Below are positions 21,152 through 33,506 of a DNA stretch of 64,000 nt, one piece after another. The translations under genes and the position numbers were made by a program. The notes beneath the pieces were generated by a model, which had not been told where the DNA came from, did not search any database, and saw nothing but the letters and a program-made list of their open reading frames with translations. Each line of letters starts with the position of its first letter. Within the stretch, counting starts at the first letter, position 1. Source of the DNA: Pilasporangium apinafurcum (lineage: Eukaryota; Oomycota; Peronosporomycetes; Pythiales; Pythiaceae); assembly GCA_001600495.1 (NCBI GenBank), contig BCKE01000078.1:81408-145407 (forward strand), in the 5' to 3' direction.

Positions 21152-22836
21152 ATGACGATTGTCGAGCCTGTGGCTGCCGCCCAGCCCGAGCTAACCCCGA
21201 CGGCGCCACATGTGAACACGTGGTTCTTCATGTGTGGCCCACTGGCCGTCAATATTTTCTTGTTCGGTCTCGCCTGGAACCTCCACGTGTTCAAAAAACA
21301 TGACCTCGCCATTGATAAGATCATGGACATGCGTCGCGACGAAGTGCCGACAGCTATGGGTGTCGGTGGGTTTGGATTCCTGTTACTGACCATCCAGTTT
21401 GCGATTTTCGGTGTCGAAGCCTGGCGACGTGGAGATCAATTCGGGATGGATGAAGTGCGCATGGAACTGTTGTTGCTGCTCTACTGTTGCTGTGCAGCCA
21501 TGTTACTGCTGTGCCCGTTGAACATTCTGCACCGCAAATGTCGAACGTTTTTCCTGAGAAGGATAGGTGTGCGAATATTGTCTTTGGGTTTGAGGATCTG
21601 GATCGTATCCTGTTATTTACTAATGTTGTGATTTTGATTATGTTGCAGGACATTGCCTATGGCCATTCCAGTATTTCTCGTTGCAATTGCCGCCACATGC
21701 AACGCCCTTCATTGAGGTGTTCCTTGCTGACGGACTTACATCATTGTCCAAGTTCATCCAAGATTTAGCTGTGGCAATCTTGTTACTATCACTGTCCTTC
21801 AGCAGAGAAATGGATGAATTGCATGATTCTTACATCACCAAAATGAAGCACTCGCCATTGCCATACTTTGCAGCCAGCATACCTTACATGTAAGCTTACG
21901 CATCAGTCAAGTTGCACAGGCGTGTGTGGTGCAACGATGTTAATTCTGTCTTAATATGTTATATATCGATGTTGTAGTATCCGAGCGACGCAGTGTTTGA
22001 TCTCATTTCAGCGCACCACAAGCGCTAATGATCGGTTTTTGCATTTACTGAATACGCTCAAGTACTGTTCTTCCTTGTTGGTGATCTCCGTGGGTGCCTA
22101 TCCTCAAATCATGGGCTATACGAAACCAGACAAAAGTAGTTTTTTCCTTTGTTGCGCCGTCTTTAACTCGATGTACTCGTTTCTGTGGGATGTCATCATG
22201 GATTGGGGGCTTGGTCAACCAAAGCTACCTAAAAAGGTCAAGTTTCTGCGCCATCAACTGCTTTATCGTCCACGATGGCTCTACTACGTCATCATTGTCA
22301 TCGACTTTGTGCTGCGGATTTTGTGGGTCACCAAGTGGTGGGACTGGCAGCACTATGGAGTGGATTTCAAAATAGTCTCGCAGATGGCGGAAGTTATCCG
22401 TCGATGCATCTGGAATTGCCTACGTGTGGAATGGCAATGCATCAAGCTGGAGATCTTGGGCTCGAAAAAGCTGTCGATGGATAGTATGGAATTGGAACAA
22501 AGCATGGAGAGTGTACCATTGATGACTGATGATGATGACGATAACGACGATAGTGATGAGGATATGGATGATTCTTATCTTCCCATTATAGCAGCACCCA
22601 GTGGCTCACATTCTGCTGGTAAAGCGAAAAGCATTAATAACGGGCAAGAGGAGATGATTTCACCGGCTGCCATCATCACCGTCGCCAAATACGCGGGATC
22701 GACGGCACAGGTTACGATGATAAAGGATGAGACGTCGGCAGCCCATCATCGAAAGAATACCAGTCCACATCAAAGCTTTGATATGCAGGAAGAGGCAGCA
22801 ATAAATTTACTTGCTGCTAGTGACACAGTAAAATAG
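21152..22836 (+). CDS. EXS-domain membrane transporter without SPX domain (ERD1-like)
   Basis: Three exons (21152-21566, 21649-21889, 21978-22836) encode 504 residues. About seven membrane segments are visible, including FFMCGPLAVNIFLFGLAW near the N-terminus. The EXS hallmarks are present: FLADGLTSLSKFIQDLA, IRATQCLISF across the second intron, LLNTLKYCSSLLVI and SFLWDVIMDWGL. XPR1/SYG1/PHO1 phosphate exporters carry an N-terminal SPX sensor, which is absent here, so yeast Erd1 (Golgi phosphate recycling) is the closer architectural match. The C-terminal 130 residues are hydrophilic with an Asp-rich stretch (DDDDDNDDSDEDMDD). Confidence 0.88.
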
Positions 22837-22982
22837 TTTTCCGTGGATACACACGATAGAAAAACTAGTAATGTCTTTATCTTTCCACATACTGGAGTGT
22901 CTTTCTACTCTTGATTACCAGCAGGACACTCTAAAACTTACTCAAATGACGTCTTATTCGATTGCAGTTGGAAGAAGAGGAA

Positions 22983-23482
22983 CTAATGCACGTCAGCGCT
23001 CTCCACACAGCGCTTGAGCGGCGAAAGTGCCAAGCGCAACTGACTGGCGAGCGTCTGTAACGCACCAATCTGCGCCGAGTTGGCAGCGACCAATGTGATT
23101 ACCAGGGGTGAGTGATTGACGTGGATGAGCACGACATTGTCAAAGAACGATGTTACGCTTTGCACGATCCCAAACTTGAGCTTGCCTACCTGTAAATGTG
23201 AGAGCAACATGGAATTAGAAGTGTACGTTATCTACTGTGGCTGTGAGTCATCCTCTTACTTGCTCAGCAGCCGCCGCAAATATGGTAGGGAGCACGGTTT
23301 CCGCGTATTCGTAGGAGAGGTCGGATTTCTCTTTAGCCGTGACTGTTTTTGGATTACATATACATCAGAATAGGCTTAAGAACAGTGTGGTAAAAGAAGA
23401 GTTCACCTTTTAGCAGCAAGACTCCCTCTGAAGTGCACACAAGGATCGCCTCCAGCGCATCAAATCTACAGCGTGCATCCAT
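22983..23482 (-). CDS. LAMTOR3: LAMTOR3 (MP1) homologue, Ragulator subunit
   Basis: Three short exons are inferred: 23482-23407, 23342-23260 and 23189-22983 (121 residues; human LAMTOR3 has 124). Reading phases match at both junctions. The roadblock-fold pattern is seen: FDALEAILVCTSEGVLLL, then KSDLSYEYAETVLPTIF, then VVLIHVNHSPLVITLVAA and a long last helix. The C-terminal half parallels human LAMTOR3 well. Ragulator anchors Rag GTPases and mTORC1 on lysosomes. The introns are 64 and 70 bases. The first exon could instead start further upstream. The gene faces the EXS gene, with stops 146 bases apart. Confidence 0.8.
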
Positions 23483-24891
23483 GTTTGTATGCATTTGTAT
23501 TTCTCAGCATTCAATTCAAATTGTTGCTCCATCAATCACAAGTAGCGTGTGAATGTGTTCAACCATACCGTTGCAGCACTTCTGTAAGCTTTTCGATCAA
23601 AACCGGACTCTATCAACAGAGAAAAAAAGACGCAGCCGCAGTAGAACATCATTAGCGAGTCATCGCGCGTGAAGATCAAGGAATCTAATTGGCGCTCACC
23701 ATTTCAACAGCCGAGTCCATCATGTTGATACGTTCTTCTCAATCAGGTGTGTAATTCACTAAAGTACGATTTTAGCAAGAAGCGCTGTCGTACCGTATAT
23801 GTGCAGATTATCGTCGCTGTGCAGTTCTGTATCTAATGAGACACCAAAGTGCCTCGAGGAGGACCTCCTATTTTTTGTTTCGGTCCGACTTGACCAGCAA
23901 AAAGCTAATTGACTAGGCAACCATAGAGTAGCCATCTCCGACACCTGGACTCATCGAGCCCAGGTGGGCAAGTGTTTGTCTAAAGCTTCCATAAAATAAC
24001 TGTCACTAGTTTCCAGTTTGGATGTGACCGAAAAGCGAATGGTAGTGGCGAAAAGTGGTTTATTGAATGCCTGTATATGACTCAACAGCGTGTTGATGAT
24101 AATACCACAGACATGGACGCACTCAAGACTCCCACTGTTCCATATAACCTCGTATGTGTGATCTTTGCCTTCCTTTGGCACCGATACTACCGCACCACGC
24201 TTTCTGGATAATCACGTTAATTTTTCACACACTCGATCTCCTCTGGTATGTGCTGTCATCGCCTCGTATCCGTTCGTGAAAAGGACAACGGAGAAAAGAG
24301 TTCGTTACAGAGAATTCAAAACAAGTTTCTGCTTCTATCGATGTGGAACTATTGGCTCTAAAAACACGTCAAAGTGTATCTTACAGATAGGAGAAATGAA
24401 GGATAGAAGCTAAGAGCTTCCTGATGCTTGATCAGGGATGTGATGCTGTCATTCTTGCAACAGATAGATGCCTTATCGTGACATGTTGCAAAGAAGGCAA
24501 GAGAATGAAGTGTTACTGTGATTTCAGTGAAAGGAGTATTCTCCACCATGGTGAAAGCAAATTGCCTTGCTGGGACAGGTTCAAGACCTAGCTCGTTTCT
24601 GATGCGAAACAAATACAACATATTCTGGAGCAATACTGAGATCATTACAACACATCATAAGCAAACAAAATCAGTAATCATGATAAAGCCTTTGCAAGAT
24701 CATGTTGATGAAGCACAGTTCCGTCTGTGTTGAGCCAATATAGCATGCATCGACATGCTTCTGATGCGAAACTCAAGCGCGCAAACGGCTCTTTATTATT
24801 TCCCCTTCTGTGATGCGCGGGTACGTACGCTGTATGTCCTGTGTTCCTGTTTCGTATCATATCGTCACGTTGCTGACACAATAGCAATTGC
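23483..24891. other. Intergenic region with coding-like minus-strand stretches
   Basis: Two open minus-strand stretches, 23951-24181 and 24358-24645, have plausible protein composition (for example ELGLEPVPARQFAFTMVEN) but no recognised family and no clean splice to join them. They may be a relic or exons of an unrecognised gene. Confidence 0.4.
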
Positions 24892-25380
24892 TTACATCTG
24901 TCGCAACGCTTCTTCTTCCTCGTGCTCCAACCGCATAGCCTCTTTAATTGCCCGCGATTCCGCTTCCACCCATTCCTTTTCAATGTCATCGTATTCCTCT
25001 GGCGGTGCAAATTCAATGCCGCGCATTTTCGAAAACTTGTACAAGAACCGATGCGCTTCGACCTGATCGTACTTCTCGATCAGCATGTTGTATGCGTCCT
25101 GCTCAGGGATGCCGTTTTCGATGAGCGTGAGCTGCTCATCGGCGAATTCGTACGCAGTCTCACCGTCCACCATGCCCTTGCGCTGCTTCATATATAACTC
25201 CGCCAGCCGATCCTGCGGGAACGTGATGACCGGAATTTTATCTCGATCCTGACGCGGGATTGGCGGTGGTGGAAAACGGTCCACGAGCGCCACCCACGAA
25301 GGCTTGCGCATACCACCGTTTCGCACAAGGCCCTTGACCTGGCGGATCATATCCACGGTGCGCTTTCTTGCTCGGCCCAT
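24892..25380 (-). CDS. MRPS23: Mitochondrial small-subunit ribosomal protein mS23
   Basis: This single-exon protein of 162 residues belongs to the mS23 (MRPS23/Rsm25) family. The N-terminus MGRARKRTVDMIRQVKGLV with RKPSWVALVDRFPPPP is the family signature. RLAELYMKQRKGMVDGETAY and a helical, acidic C-terminus follow. It is part of the mitochondrial ribosomal small subunit. The start at 25380 is the only sensible ATG. It is the second mitoribosomal gene in the window after mL49. Confidence 0.85.
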   Translation of the reverse strand: MGRARKRTVDMIRQVKGLVRNGGMRKPSWVALVDRFPPPPIPRQDRDKIPVITFPQDRLAELYMKQRKGMVDGETAYEFADEQLTLIENGIPEQDAYNMLIEKYDQVEAHRFLYKFSKMRGIEFAPPEEYDDIEKEWVEAESRAIKEAMRLEHEEEEALRQM

Positions 25381-25958
25381 ATCTGCGGCTTAATCGGACG
25401 ACTTATCAACTTGGTGATTGTTGTGCCGAGGTTGAGTGGCTGAACGAATGGAGTGTCAGAGCAATGCGATTCAAATTGTACGCATGAATTGATCGTGTTG
25501 GAGAGGGTATATGGACATATTTTGACAAATCAAATGCGTTATATGCCAAATATTTACACCAATCGGAGGATAATGCAGTTGAGTAAGACCATCATTCTGC
25601 AGCAATTGTAAAGGGAAACATGCAACAATTTGAATATGTGCGATTGACGCTGGCGAACGCGGTCGCGAACGCCACTTGACAGACAAGTGAGGAAGGTAGG
25701 CACGGTGTGTGCGAACACATATTCGAGTTAGGTTCTTTGTCATTAATAGCAAAGATATTGCTTTGTAACACTACTTTCAATGCAGTACGGCACTAATCTA
25801 ATTGATGAGTGACCTCATTATCCATGCAAGTTATCTAAGAGCTTGAATTGTACTGCGGTTGCAGATAACTTAGCAATAGAAATACCAAGTCCGCAGCCAC
25901 CTCCATACAGTCCAGCACCAAAGATATTCCAGTAAGCGAGTGGGTAGGGCCAGCCTTC
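25381..25958. other. Intergenic region
   Basis: This covers upstream DNA of mS23 and, from 25868, the remnant of the C-terminal coding tail of the duplicated secreted protein (see 25959-26501). Nothing else was supported. Confidence 0.6.
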
Positions 25959-26852
25959 CTATCCATCGTGTTCCCATCCACCATGCCCATGTCCCCCTCC
26001 ACCGTGTCCCCACCCACCATGCCCATGTCCCCCTCCACCATGCCAATGTTCCCATCCGCCATGCCCATGTCCTCCTCCACCGTGTCCCCAGCCACCGTGT
26101 CCCCAGCCACCATGTCCCCAGCCTCCTCCGCCCCAGCCACCATGTCCCCATCCACCATGTCCCCAGCCACCATGTCCCCAGCCACCATGTCCCCAGCCTC
26201 CCCAGCCTCCGCCATGTTCCCCCCCTTCCTCCTTGTCATCAGATTGTGCACCACGAAGATCGACTTCTTTCTTGTCGGTTTGTTGTTGGTGTGCTGGTTC
26301 TGGGATATACTCGGCAGTATTAGTGAGCGTGACTCCCTTGGGAAGTTCAAGTCCCTTGACCGCTTGTAGCGCTTCCTGTGGTGAGATGACGGATGATGGA
26401 TTGGCTGGAGCAGCAACNTCATCGCTGACTGCAGCATTGGTGGATGCCACACCAGTAGTGATAGCGACAAGCGCAGCGACAACGAAGGTAATGAACTTCA
26501 TGGTGTTGTTGTGGCTTGTGAAGTTGGAAGCAAGTAGCGTTGTGTTGGTTTGGAGAGCAGTGGTGGTCGGTGGATTGTTGTGAAAGTCTGTCGTTGTCAC
26601 TGGGGTGTGTGATTGGGACGTTTCTAGGCGAGAATGTGTAGTGCATTTCGTGGAAAATGGTTGATTATCGTTGATTTGGAAGCGATGATTGATGGTTGTT
26701 GTACTTGTGTGTGATTGATGGATGTCGAATGTCGGATATCATGTCGCGTCTTGGATACCTGATGACATCAAGTTGATTGTTATTTCTGTGTTGAATGACG
26801 ATGGGGATGTCGTCCGTCGTGCATTTGGTCGCGTCTGTTTTCGTCTCATCCC
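25868..26852 (-). repeat. Segmental duplication, copy B (inverted)
   Basis: This is the inverted partner of 2846-3850. It includes the promoter-side DNA, the 5' leader, the signal peptide and spacer (nearly identical), a diverged repeat domain and the tail. The copies are about 22 kb apart and head toward each other. An ambiguous base lies at 26418. Confidence 0.85.
25959..26501 (-). CDS. Secreted His-Gly-Trp-repeat protein, copy B
   Basis: This 180-residue paralogue of the gene at 3296-3835 has the same signal peptide and spacer with few changes. The repeat domain differs: units are GHGGW and GGGHGHGGW, so His is frequent where copy A has only Gly and Trp. His-Gly-Trp repeats can bind Cu2+ or Zn2+ (as in the prion octarepeat), so metal binding is a reasonable inference. 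The frame stops at TAG 25961-25959. Just past it, in the same frame, the conserved tail of copy A continues (YPLAYW, GAGLYGGGCGLG) and then loses its normal end through a 16-base deletion. The C-terminus is therefore truncated relative to copy A. Confidence 0.75.
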   Translation of the reverse strand: MKFITFVVAALVAITTGVASTNAAVSDXVAAPANPSSVISPQEALQAVKGLELPKGVTLTNTAEYIPEPAHQQQTDKKEVDLRGAQSDDKEEGGEHGGGWGGWGHGGWGHGGWGHGGWGHGGWGGGGWGHGGWGHGGWGHGGGGHGHGGWEHWHGGGGHGHGGWGHGGGGHGHGGWEHDG

Positions 26853-28449
26853 ATTGGAATGGTAGAAGGACGAATACTTTGGTATTTTTTGTGATGATAA
26901 CTTTTCTTTATTAGTGCATATGGTTACATTTCAATTGCTAGGTATGACGGGTGAGTGATGACTCTATGTGCGCGGAAGATTCATGAGACTGCCCCATGAT
27001 GGAGAACTAAGATAACCTGCGATGTTGACCATTAGTTGTGCTGTTGGTGGTGCTTTGCTCAACAATGCGCACATAACAAGAAGCCTCTATTGAGAGTAAT
27101 AATGATGGGGATCCGCTCCACGAGTATGACGACGACAGTTGCTGAAGATGACACTGTAGAAGTAGATGGATTGCAAGCATAGGCGAGTCCAGGATACAAC
27201 AAATCCAAATCCACAAAAAATTCCAGCGCCTAAATGCATTCGCTGAATAGTGTAATGGGCATTATTCAGTTACGCACTCATCAGTGACTACACACACATG
27301 CACATCCCATGCAATGTGCGGCGTCGCTTTCATCTATCACATCTCATTTGTAAATTTGTGCGCGTTGTTAACAAGAAAAAATGAAACACCTGACGATACA
27401 ATCCAAATTGCTTCCAATATTTATGTTTTGAAACGGATTAGATTATTTCCCAGAACATATGCAATGATGACAGTCTACGTGGCTATGCTCGATGTGGTAA
27501 GAAGCAAAAAAAAGCGTTAAATCTTCCAGCACAGTAAGTATATCGGCATGCATCAGCGTACTGGGGCGACTTCGTCGCGAAGGAAACTCATAAAGTAAGC
27601 GAAAGTGCGCATCCATGATGCTATTTATTTGCGGGAGAATGCGAGGAAGTATGGAAAAACGGGACGGATGGTAATGCCGACAGGTTCAATTATATGAATG
27701 TAATACGATCGCATAGTAGGTTGGTTGTTAAATTTTGACGTGGGGAGTTTTAGCTTTCGACCGTTTCTACACATAACATTGTTGTTGCCGATGTACATTC
27801 TACGTCGAAGAATTATGGAAAAAATGATGCCCTTGTAGTAAAATTGTCAGCGGATGGCAAGTATCTTCCATGAAGCATGCATTCGCCCTCGTCAGTTCTC
27901 CTGGCGATTTGCACCATATATCCTATTGCATTATTTTTTCCCTGTGTATTGATATGTATATGAACTGGCAAAAGATTTCTAAGAAATCTTTTGAAATGTA
28001 GGTTGAAGCAACTGGACAAGCATATCGCCTTTGCCGAAATCACGATGGATTTGCTCGAAGGCGTTTGTTCCTTGACATTCTAGTAGTCTTTTCTGTTTAT
28101 TGGACTAAGTGAATTTTATGTAATTTTATTGATCTCATTTACGTTTTGTGGTTGTCTCTCTCCCATTGGAAAAAACAGGTCTGCTACGCACGACTTCAAC
28201 GCTCTCTCAACGGTGACGTTTTTCTACCCTTCGACCTCTATCGTTTCTACTGCCCCTTTACATCCATCCATAGCTGTGCGAGAAGTTGCCACTATCTCCG
28301 CAATTTTACTCGTGCTTATTATACACAGCTTCTATATGTGTGCGATCTTGTCTTCCAACCGAGCAGTCATCATTTCCCAAAATCTATTCAAGTACCTAAA
28401 TCCATCAATTCATCACACACCACATCCTCAGTTTGAGATTCGCTGACAA
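26502..28449. other. Intergenic region
   Basis: The first 350 bases are the duplicated leader and promoter of copy B, including the two-unit version of the 10-bp repeat near 26657-26677. The remainder to the protein kinase start has only short unsupported frames. Confidence 0.55.
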
Positions 28450-29355
28450 ATGAAGATGCAACAACTGCCAACTGCACCACCACCAACTCGCCACCATTCT
28501 CTCCAACACCATCATTACACATTTGGGCCAAGATTGGCTGACAGCGCCAAGGGCCGCGTCTACCTGGCGAATCTTCGGCATGCGCGCTCGACCTTTGTAG
28601 TCATCAAGCAAAGCGCGTTACTCGACGATGATGAAAGCAATAACAGCAGCGACGAGCCGTGGAACGAATTCGCGGTCGTACATCGCCTACGTCGTCTACC
28701 AGGTCATGCCAACGTGCTGACATATCTAGATAGCTTCATTGCCCACCAGCGGCTACATTTGGTGATGGAGTATTCACCGAGTGGTGATCTCTTCCACCAT
28801 GTTGCCTCACAACCGGAGCAACGACTAAGTGAAGACGCCTCACTCGATATTTTCCTGCATCTCATGCGTGGATTGGCGTACTTGCATCGACACAATATCG
28901 CACACCGTGACATCTCACTGGAGAATGTGCTAGTGTTCGGTGATGGAATGTACAAACTTTGCGATTTTGGACTGAGCTGCCGCGCCGACATGTGGTGCGA
29001 CGATGCCGTAGGGAAAGCATTCTACATGGCTCCAGAAATGGTCGCCGGTGAGCAATACGATCCCGTGAAGGTCGATATTTGGTCGGCGGGTATCTTGCTA
29101 TTCATGATGCTCACAGGCTCACCATTTGTTCAATTGGCATCACTCAATTTGGCCGAGTATCGAGCAGTCAAAGCGATTGGCTGCCGAGGACTGTTACAAC
29201 ACTGGGGGACGGCGAACTTGATGACGGAGGAGACGGTCGATCTACTCGCTTCAATGCTGCAACATGACCCAGAAAAGCGGATAGTAAATACTTCAGCAGT
29301 GCTCGCCCATCCAGCAATGCGTGCAGCCGCAGAGAGAGAAGGACGGCGACAGTAG
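28450..29355 (+). CDS. Serine/threonine protein kinase
   Basis: This single-exon protein of 301 residues is almost all kinase domain. It has the ATP-binding Lys in VVIKQS (K53), MEYSPSGDLFHHV, catalytic HRDISLEN (152-159), DFG (172-174), APE in YMAPEM (194-196) and VDIWSAGILLFMMLTG. All residues needed for activity are present, although the glycine loop (LADSAKGRVYLA) is atypical. The HRDISLEN version of the catalytic loop is one I associate with oomycete kinases. The short His/Pro-rich N-terminus shows no other domain. Substrate and pathway cannot be told. Confidence 0.88.
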   Translation: MKMQQLPTAPPPTRHHSLQHHHYTFGPRLADSAKGRVYLANLRHARSTFVVIKQSALLDDDESNNSSDEPWNEFAVVHRLRRLPGHANVLTYLDSFIAHQRLHLVMEYSPSGDLFHHVASQPEQRLSEDASLDIFLHLMRGLAYLHRHNIAHRDISLENVLVFGDGMYKLCDFGLSCRADMWCDDAVGKAFYMAPEMVAGEQYDPVKVDIWSAGILLFMMLTGSPFVQLASLNLAEYRAVKAIGCRGLLQHWGTANLMTEETVDLLASMLQHDPEKRIVNTSAVLAHPAMRAAAEREGRRQ

Positions 29356-29775
29356 AGCAAAAGCAACAACAAAATTTAGTTTACTATGTATAAATAACGT
29401 AATCACAGATAAAATATTGTCCATGTTTTAAACCTTGAGCAATCCTTTAGTCTTGCAATCAGTGAGCAACAGGAAGTTGTTATGTTCATGTGCTCCCACG
29501 GCGCTTGTTAATCTCTGCACTGCGTTGCTCATAATCCTTCCATCCACGAGCAATAAACAATAGTGTATCCATTTTGACATCTCAGATCTGATACTGACAA
29601 GATTTGTCACGAATGATTGGTAGAAATGATTTTAGGTTGTATTTCATCCAATCAAATATAGTTATCTTATGACTGGCGGACAAACAAAGCAAAATGGAGA
29701 CAAGAAAAGAGCTCCACAATCCTCCCCAAAAACATTTTCGATTTCGTACCTCCTCCGAACGACCGAAGTAAAGAA
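29356..29775. other. Intergenic region upstream of RACK1
   Basis: This is the 3' flank of the kinase and the promoter of RACK1. No specific element was recognised. Confidence 0.55.
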
Positions 29776-30732
29776 ATGGCTGACCACACCAACATCTACC
29801 CACGCGGCACGCTCGACGGCCACAACGGCAAGGCTGTCACTGCCATCGCCACTACCCGCGAAAACCCTAACTTGCTCTTGACCGCTTCGCGTGACAAGTC
29901 GATCCTTGTCTGGCAATTGACCCACGACGGTGAGTCGTACGGCTTTGCCCGTCGTCGTCTTACGGGCCACTCGCACTACGTCGAAGACGTTGTGATCTCC
30001 TCGGACGGTCAGTTCGCGCTTTCGGGATCCTGGGATGGCACGCTTCGTCTTTGGGACTTGAACACGGGTATTACCACGCGTCGCTTCGTGGGACACTCGA
30101 AGGATGTGCTCTCTGTCGCCTTCAGCGCCGACAACCGTCAGATCGTCTCGGGCTCGCGTGACAAGACCGTCAAGCTTTGGAACACCTTGGGTGAATGCAA
30201 GTACACCATCACGGAAGAAGGCCACACCGAGTGGGTCTCGTGCGTGCGCTTCAGCCCTTCGACCGCCAACCCATTGATTGTGTCGTGCGGTTGGGACAAG
30301 GTTGTCAAGATCTGGAACTTGGCTAACTGCAAGCTCCGCACCAACCTCTTCGGTCACGAAGGCTACTTGAACACCGTGACTGTCTCCCCGGATGGAAGCA
30401 TCTGCGCCTCGGGTGGCAAGGACGGTGTTGCCAACCTCTGGGATCTGAACGAAGGCAAGCGCCTCTACTCGCTTGTCGCGGGTGATGTCATCCACGCGCT
30501 CGTCTTCTCGCCTAACCGCTATTGGTTGTGCGCTGCCACGACCTCGGGCATTAAGATCTGGGACTTGGAATCGAAAATCGCTGTCCATGACCTCCAGCCT
30601 GAATTGGAACAACCCAAGGGCAAGTACGCGCAGCTGCCATACTGCATTTCGCTCGCCTGGTCGGCCGATGGCTCGGTGCTCTTCTCGGGTTACACCGATG
30701 GTGTCGTCCGTGTCTGGTCCGTGGGCAACTAA
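29776..30732 (+). CDS. RACK1: RACK1 ribosomal scaffold protein, seven WD40 repeats
   Basis: This single-exon protein of 318 residues folds as a seven-bladed propeller. Family signatures include GHNGK (position 19 region), [67 protein letters not shown] and [12 protein letters not shown]. The length matches animal and plant RACK1 (about 315-327). It binds the 40S subunit near the mRNA exit and scaffolds kinases such as PKC. Codon choice is visibly more C/G-ending than in neighbours (repeated CGT, TCG, AAG, GGC), typical of a highly expressed gene. Confidence 0.97.
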   Translation: MADHTNIYPRGTLDGHNGKAVTAIATTRENPNLLLTASRDKSILVWQLTHDGESYGFARRRLTGHSHYVEDVVISSDGQFALSGSWDGTLRLWDLNTGITTRRFVGHSKDVLSVAFSADNRQIVSGSRDKTVKLWNTLGECKYTITEEGHTEWVSCVRFSPSTANPLIVSCGWDKVVKIWNLANCKLRTNLFGHEGYLNTVTVSPDGSICASGGKDGVANLWDLNEGKRLYSLVAGDVIHALVFSPNRYWLCAATTSGIKIWDLESKIAVHDLQPELEQPKGKYAQLPYCISLAWSADGSVLFSGYTDGVVRVWSVGN

Positions 30733-31339
30733 ATGGGTAAGGTGACATGACCATTTTTACCAGTGTTATTGTCTAGCTCATTGAGTCGCTAAGTTCCATT
30801 CATCAGTCGTTTGGATGGAGTAAGGAAAGAAAAACATTAGGCTTTGTGATCGTATTATGAACATGAACGCTTTCAAGATGGCTTTTCTTTTCTATTATCA
30901 AAGCATTTTGTAGATTTGTGTTTGGTTTTGTATTTTTTGGTTATTTAGCGTGTCGAAATGAATTTTGTAGATCAGCTAGCTGGATGCACATCGATAGTGT
31001 GATACTATGCAAACTTTGCACATTGTTAATGCTTATAGCGAACATCATTTTCTATGTTGTGCTGTTGAATTCCTGTCACCACTTCATGCACATTGACATT
31101 GACATGATCTGCTGAGCAAAAAAAATAAGATGAAAATGAGATAGCTGTCTGCAGGGGGATCCAAAATCAACGGCTGCTATTTTTTCCATTTTCGCATCAG
31201 AGAAAATCTACTTCCACACACAATTGCATGCGGAGCTGCTTCCAACACGGTGGAATATAAAACATCGTCGAATTTGGATCAAAATACTTCCAGAAGAAGA
31301 GAGAAGAAGGCAAAGACGAATGTACTTGGGGCACACTGT
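30733..31339. other. Intergenic region
   Basis: This lies between the converging RACK1 and ubiquitin-eL40 genes. It is AT-rich and no feature was supported. Confidence 0.6.
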
Positions 31340-32875
<1,536 letters not shown>

Positions 32876-33506
32876 ATGGATCGATTATTTGCCAAAATCG
32901 GTACACCATCGTACTTCCCCAAGCCATCAGAGGTGATCGAAGGTGTGAAGTGGTTACGAGAGAATCCTGCGGTGGCAGCAGGTGTCGTGGTCGGATTGAC
33001 AAGCTACTCTGTAGCAAAATACTACGACTACGTCGATGCAGATCTTGCTGCAGCAGGCATGCTAGAACAGGATGATAACGGTGATTCAGCTGAAGTAGCG
33101 CTGGAAACTCGTGTGACAAAGGAAGAAATTGCACGGTCGATATCGGTGATTCAGTTGGGTTTACTAAAGATGCACGTCAACGAGGGTGAGTCGTTTGACG
33201 GATTGAGCGCAGCCAACAGTTCGGCAAGTACAGTCTCGTCTTCAGGTGGCATGCGATCCAGAGCAAGCACTGTATTCACATCTATACACGAGGTACGTTT
33301 GATAGACTCAACACGTTACTGAAAGCTTGTTCATATCCCGCAGCGATCAACTAACCTCTATTGTTTGTATTTAGGAGCCACTTCCACATGATACTGCTGC
33401 TACTGCGGAAGCAACGTGTTGTCACGGGGCGGACGAAGACACGCAGAAGCAGTGCTGCGATCCAGACTGGGGGTGGTTTGTCCCTACGTCTCCACGGCGT
33501 CCATAG
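32876..33506 (+). CDS. Small membrane-anchored protein, unrecognised family (member 1)
   Basis: Two exons (32876-33292 and 33375-33506, intron 82 bases) encode 182 residues. The N-terminus PSYFPKPSEVIEGVKWLREN precedes a hydrophobic segment (PAVAAGVVVGLTSYSVAKYY, about residues 30-50), suggesting a signal anchor or single membrane pass. The rest is hydrophilic and Ser-rich, with a Cys-containing end (ATCCHG, QCCDPDWGWFVP). The gene at 43026-43496 has the same start pattern, PSFFPTPHEIAGGIRWVREHP, then a hydrophobic stretch, so the two form a family. I do not recognise it from known databases. Confidence 0.65.

Noticed and set aside
29662-30612. Long minus-strand frame of 316 codons opposite RACK1
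   Set aside because: It is the mirror of a strongly codon-biased gene, lacks any family motif, and covers the RACK1 coding region exactly; taken as a shadow frame.
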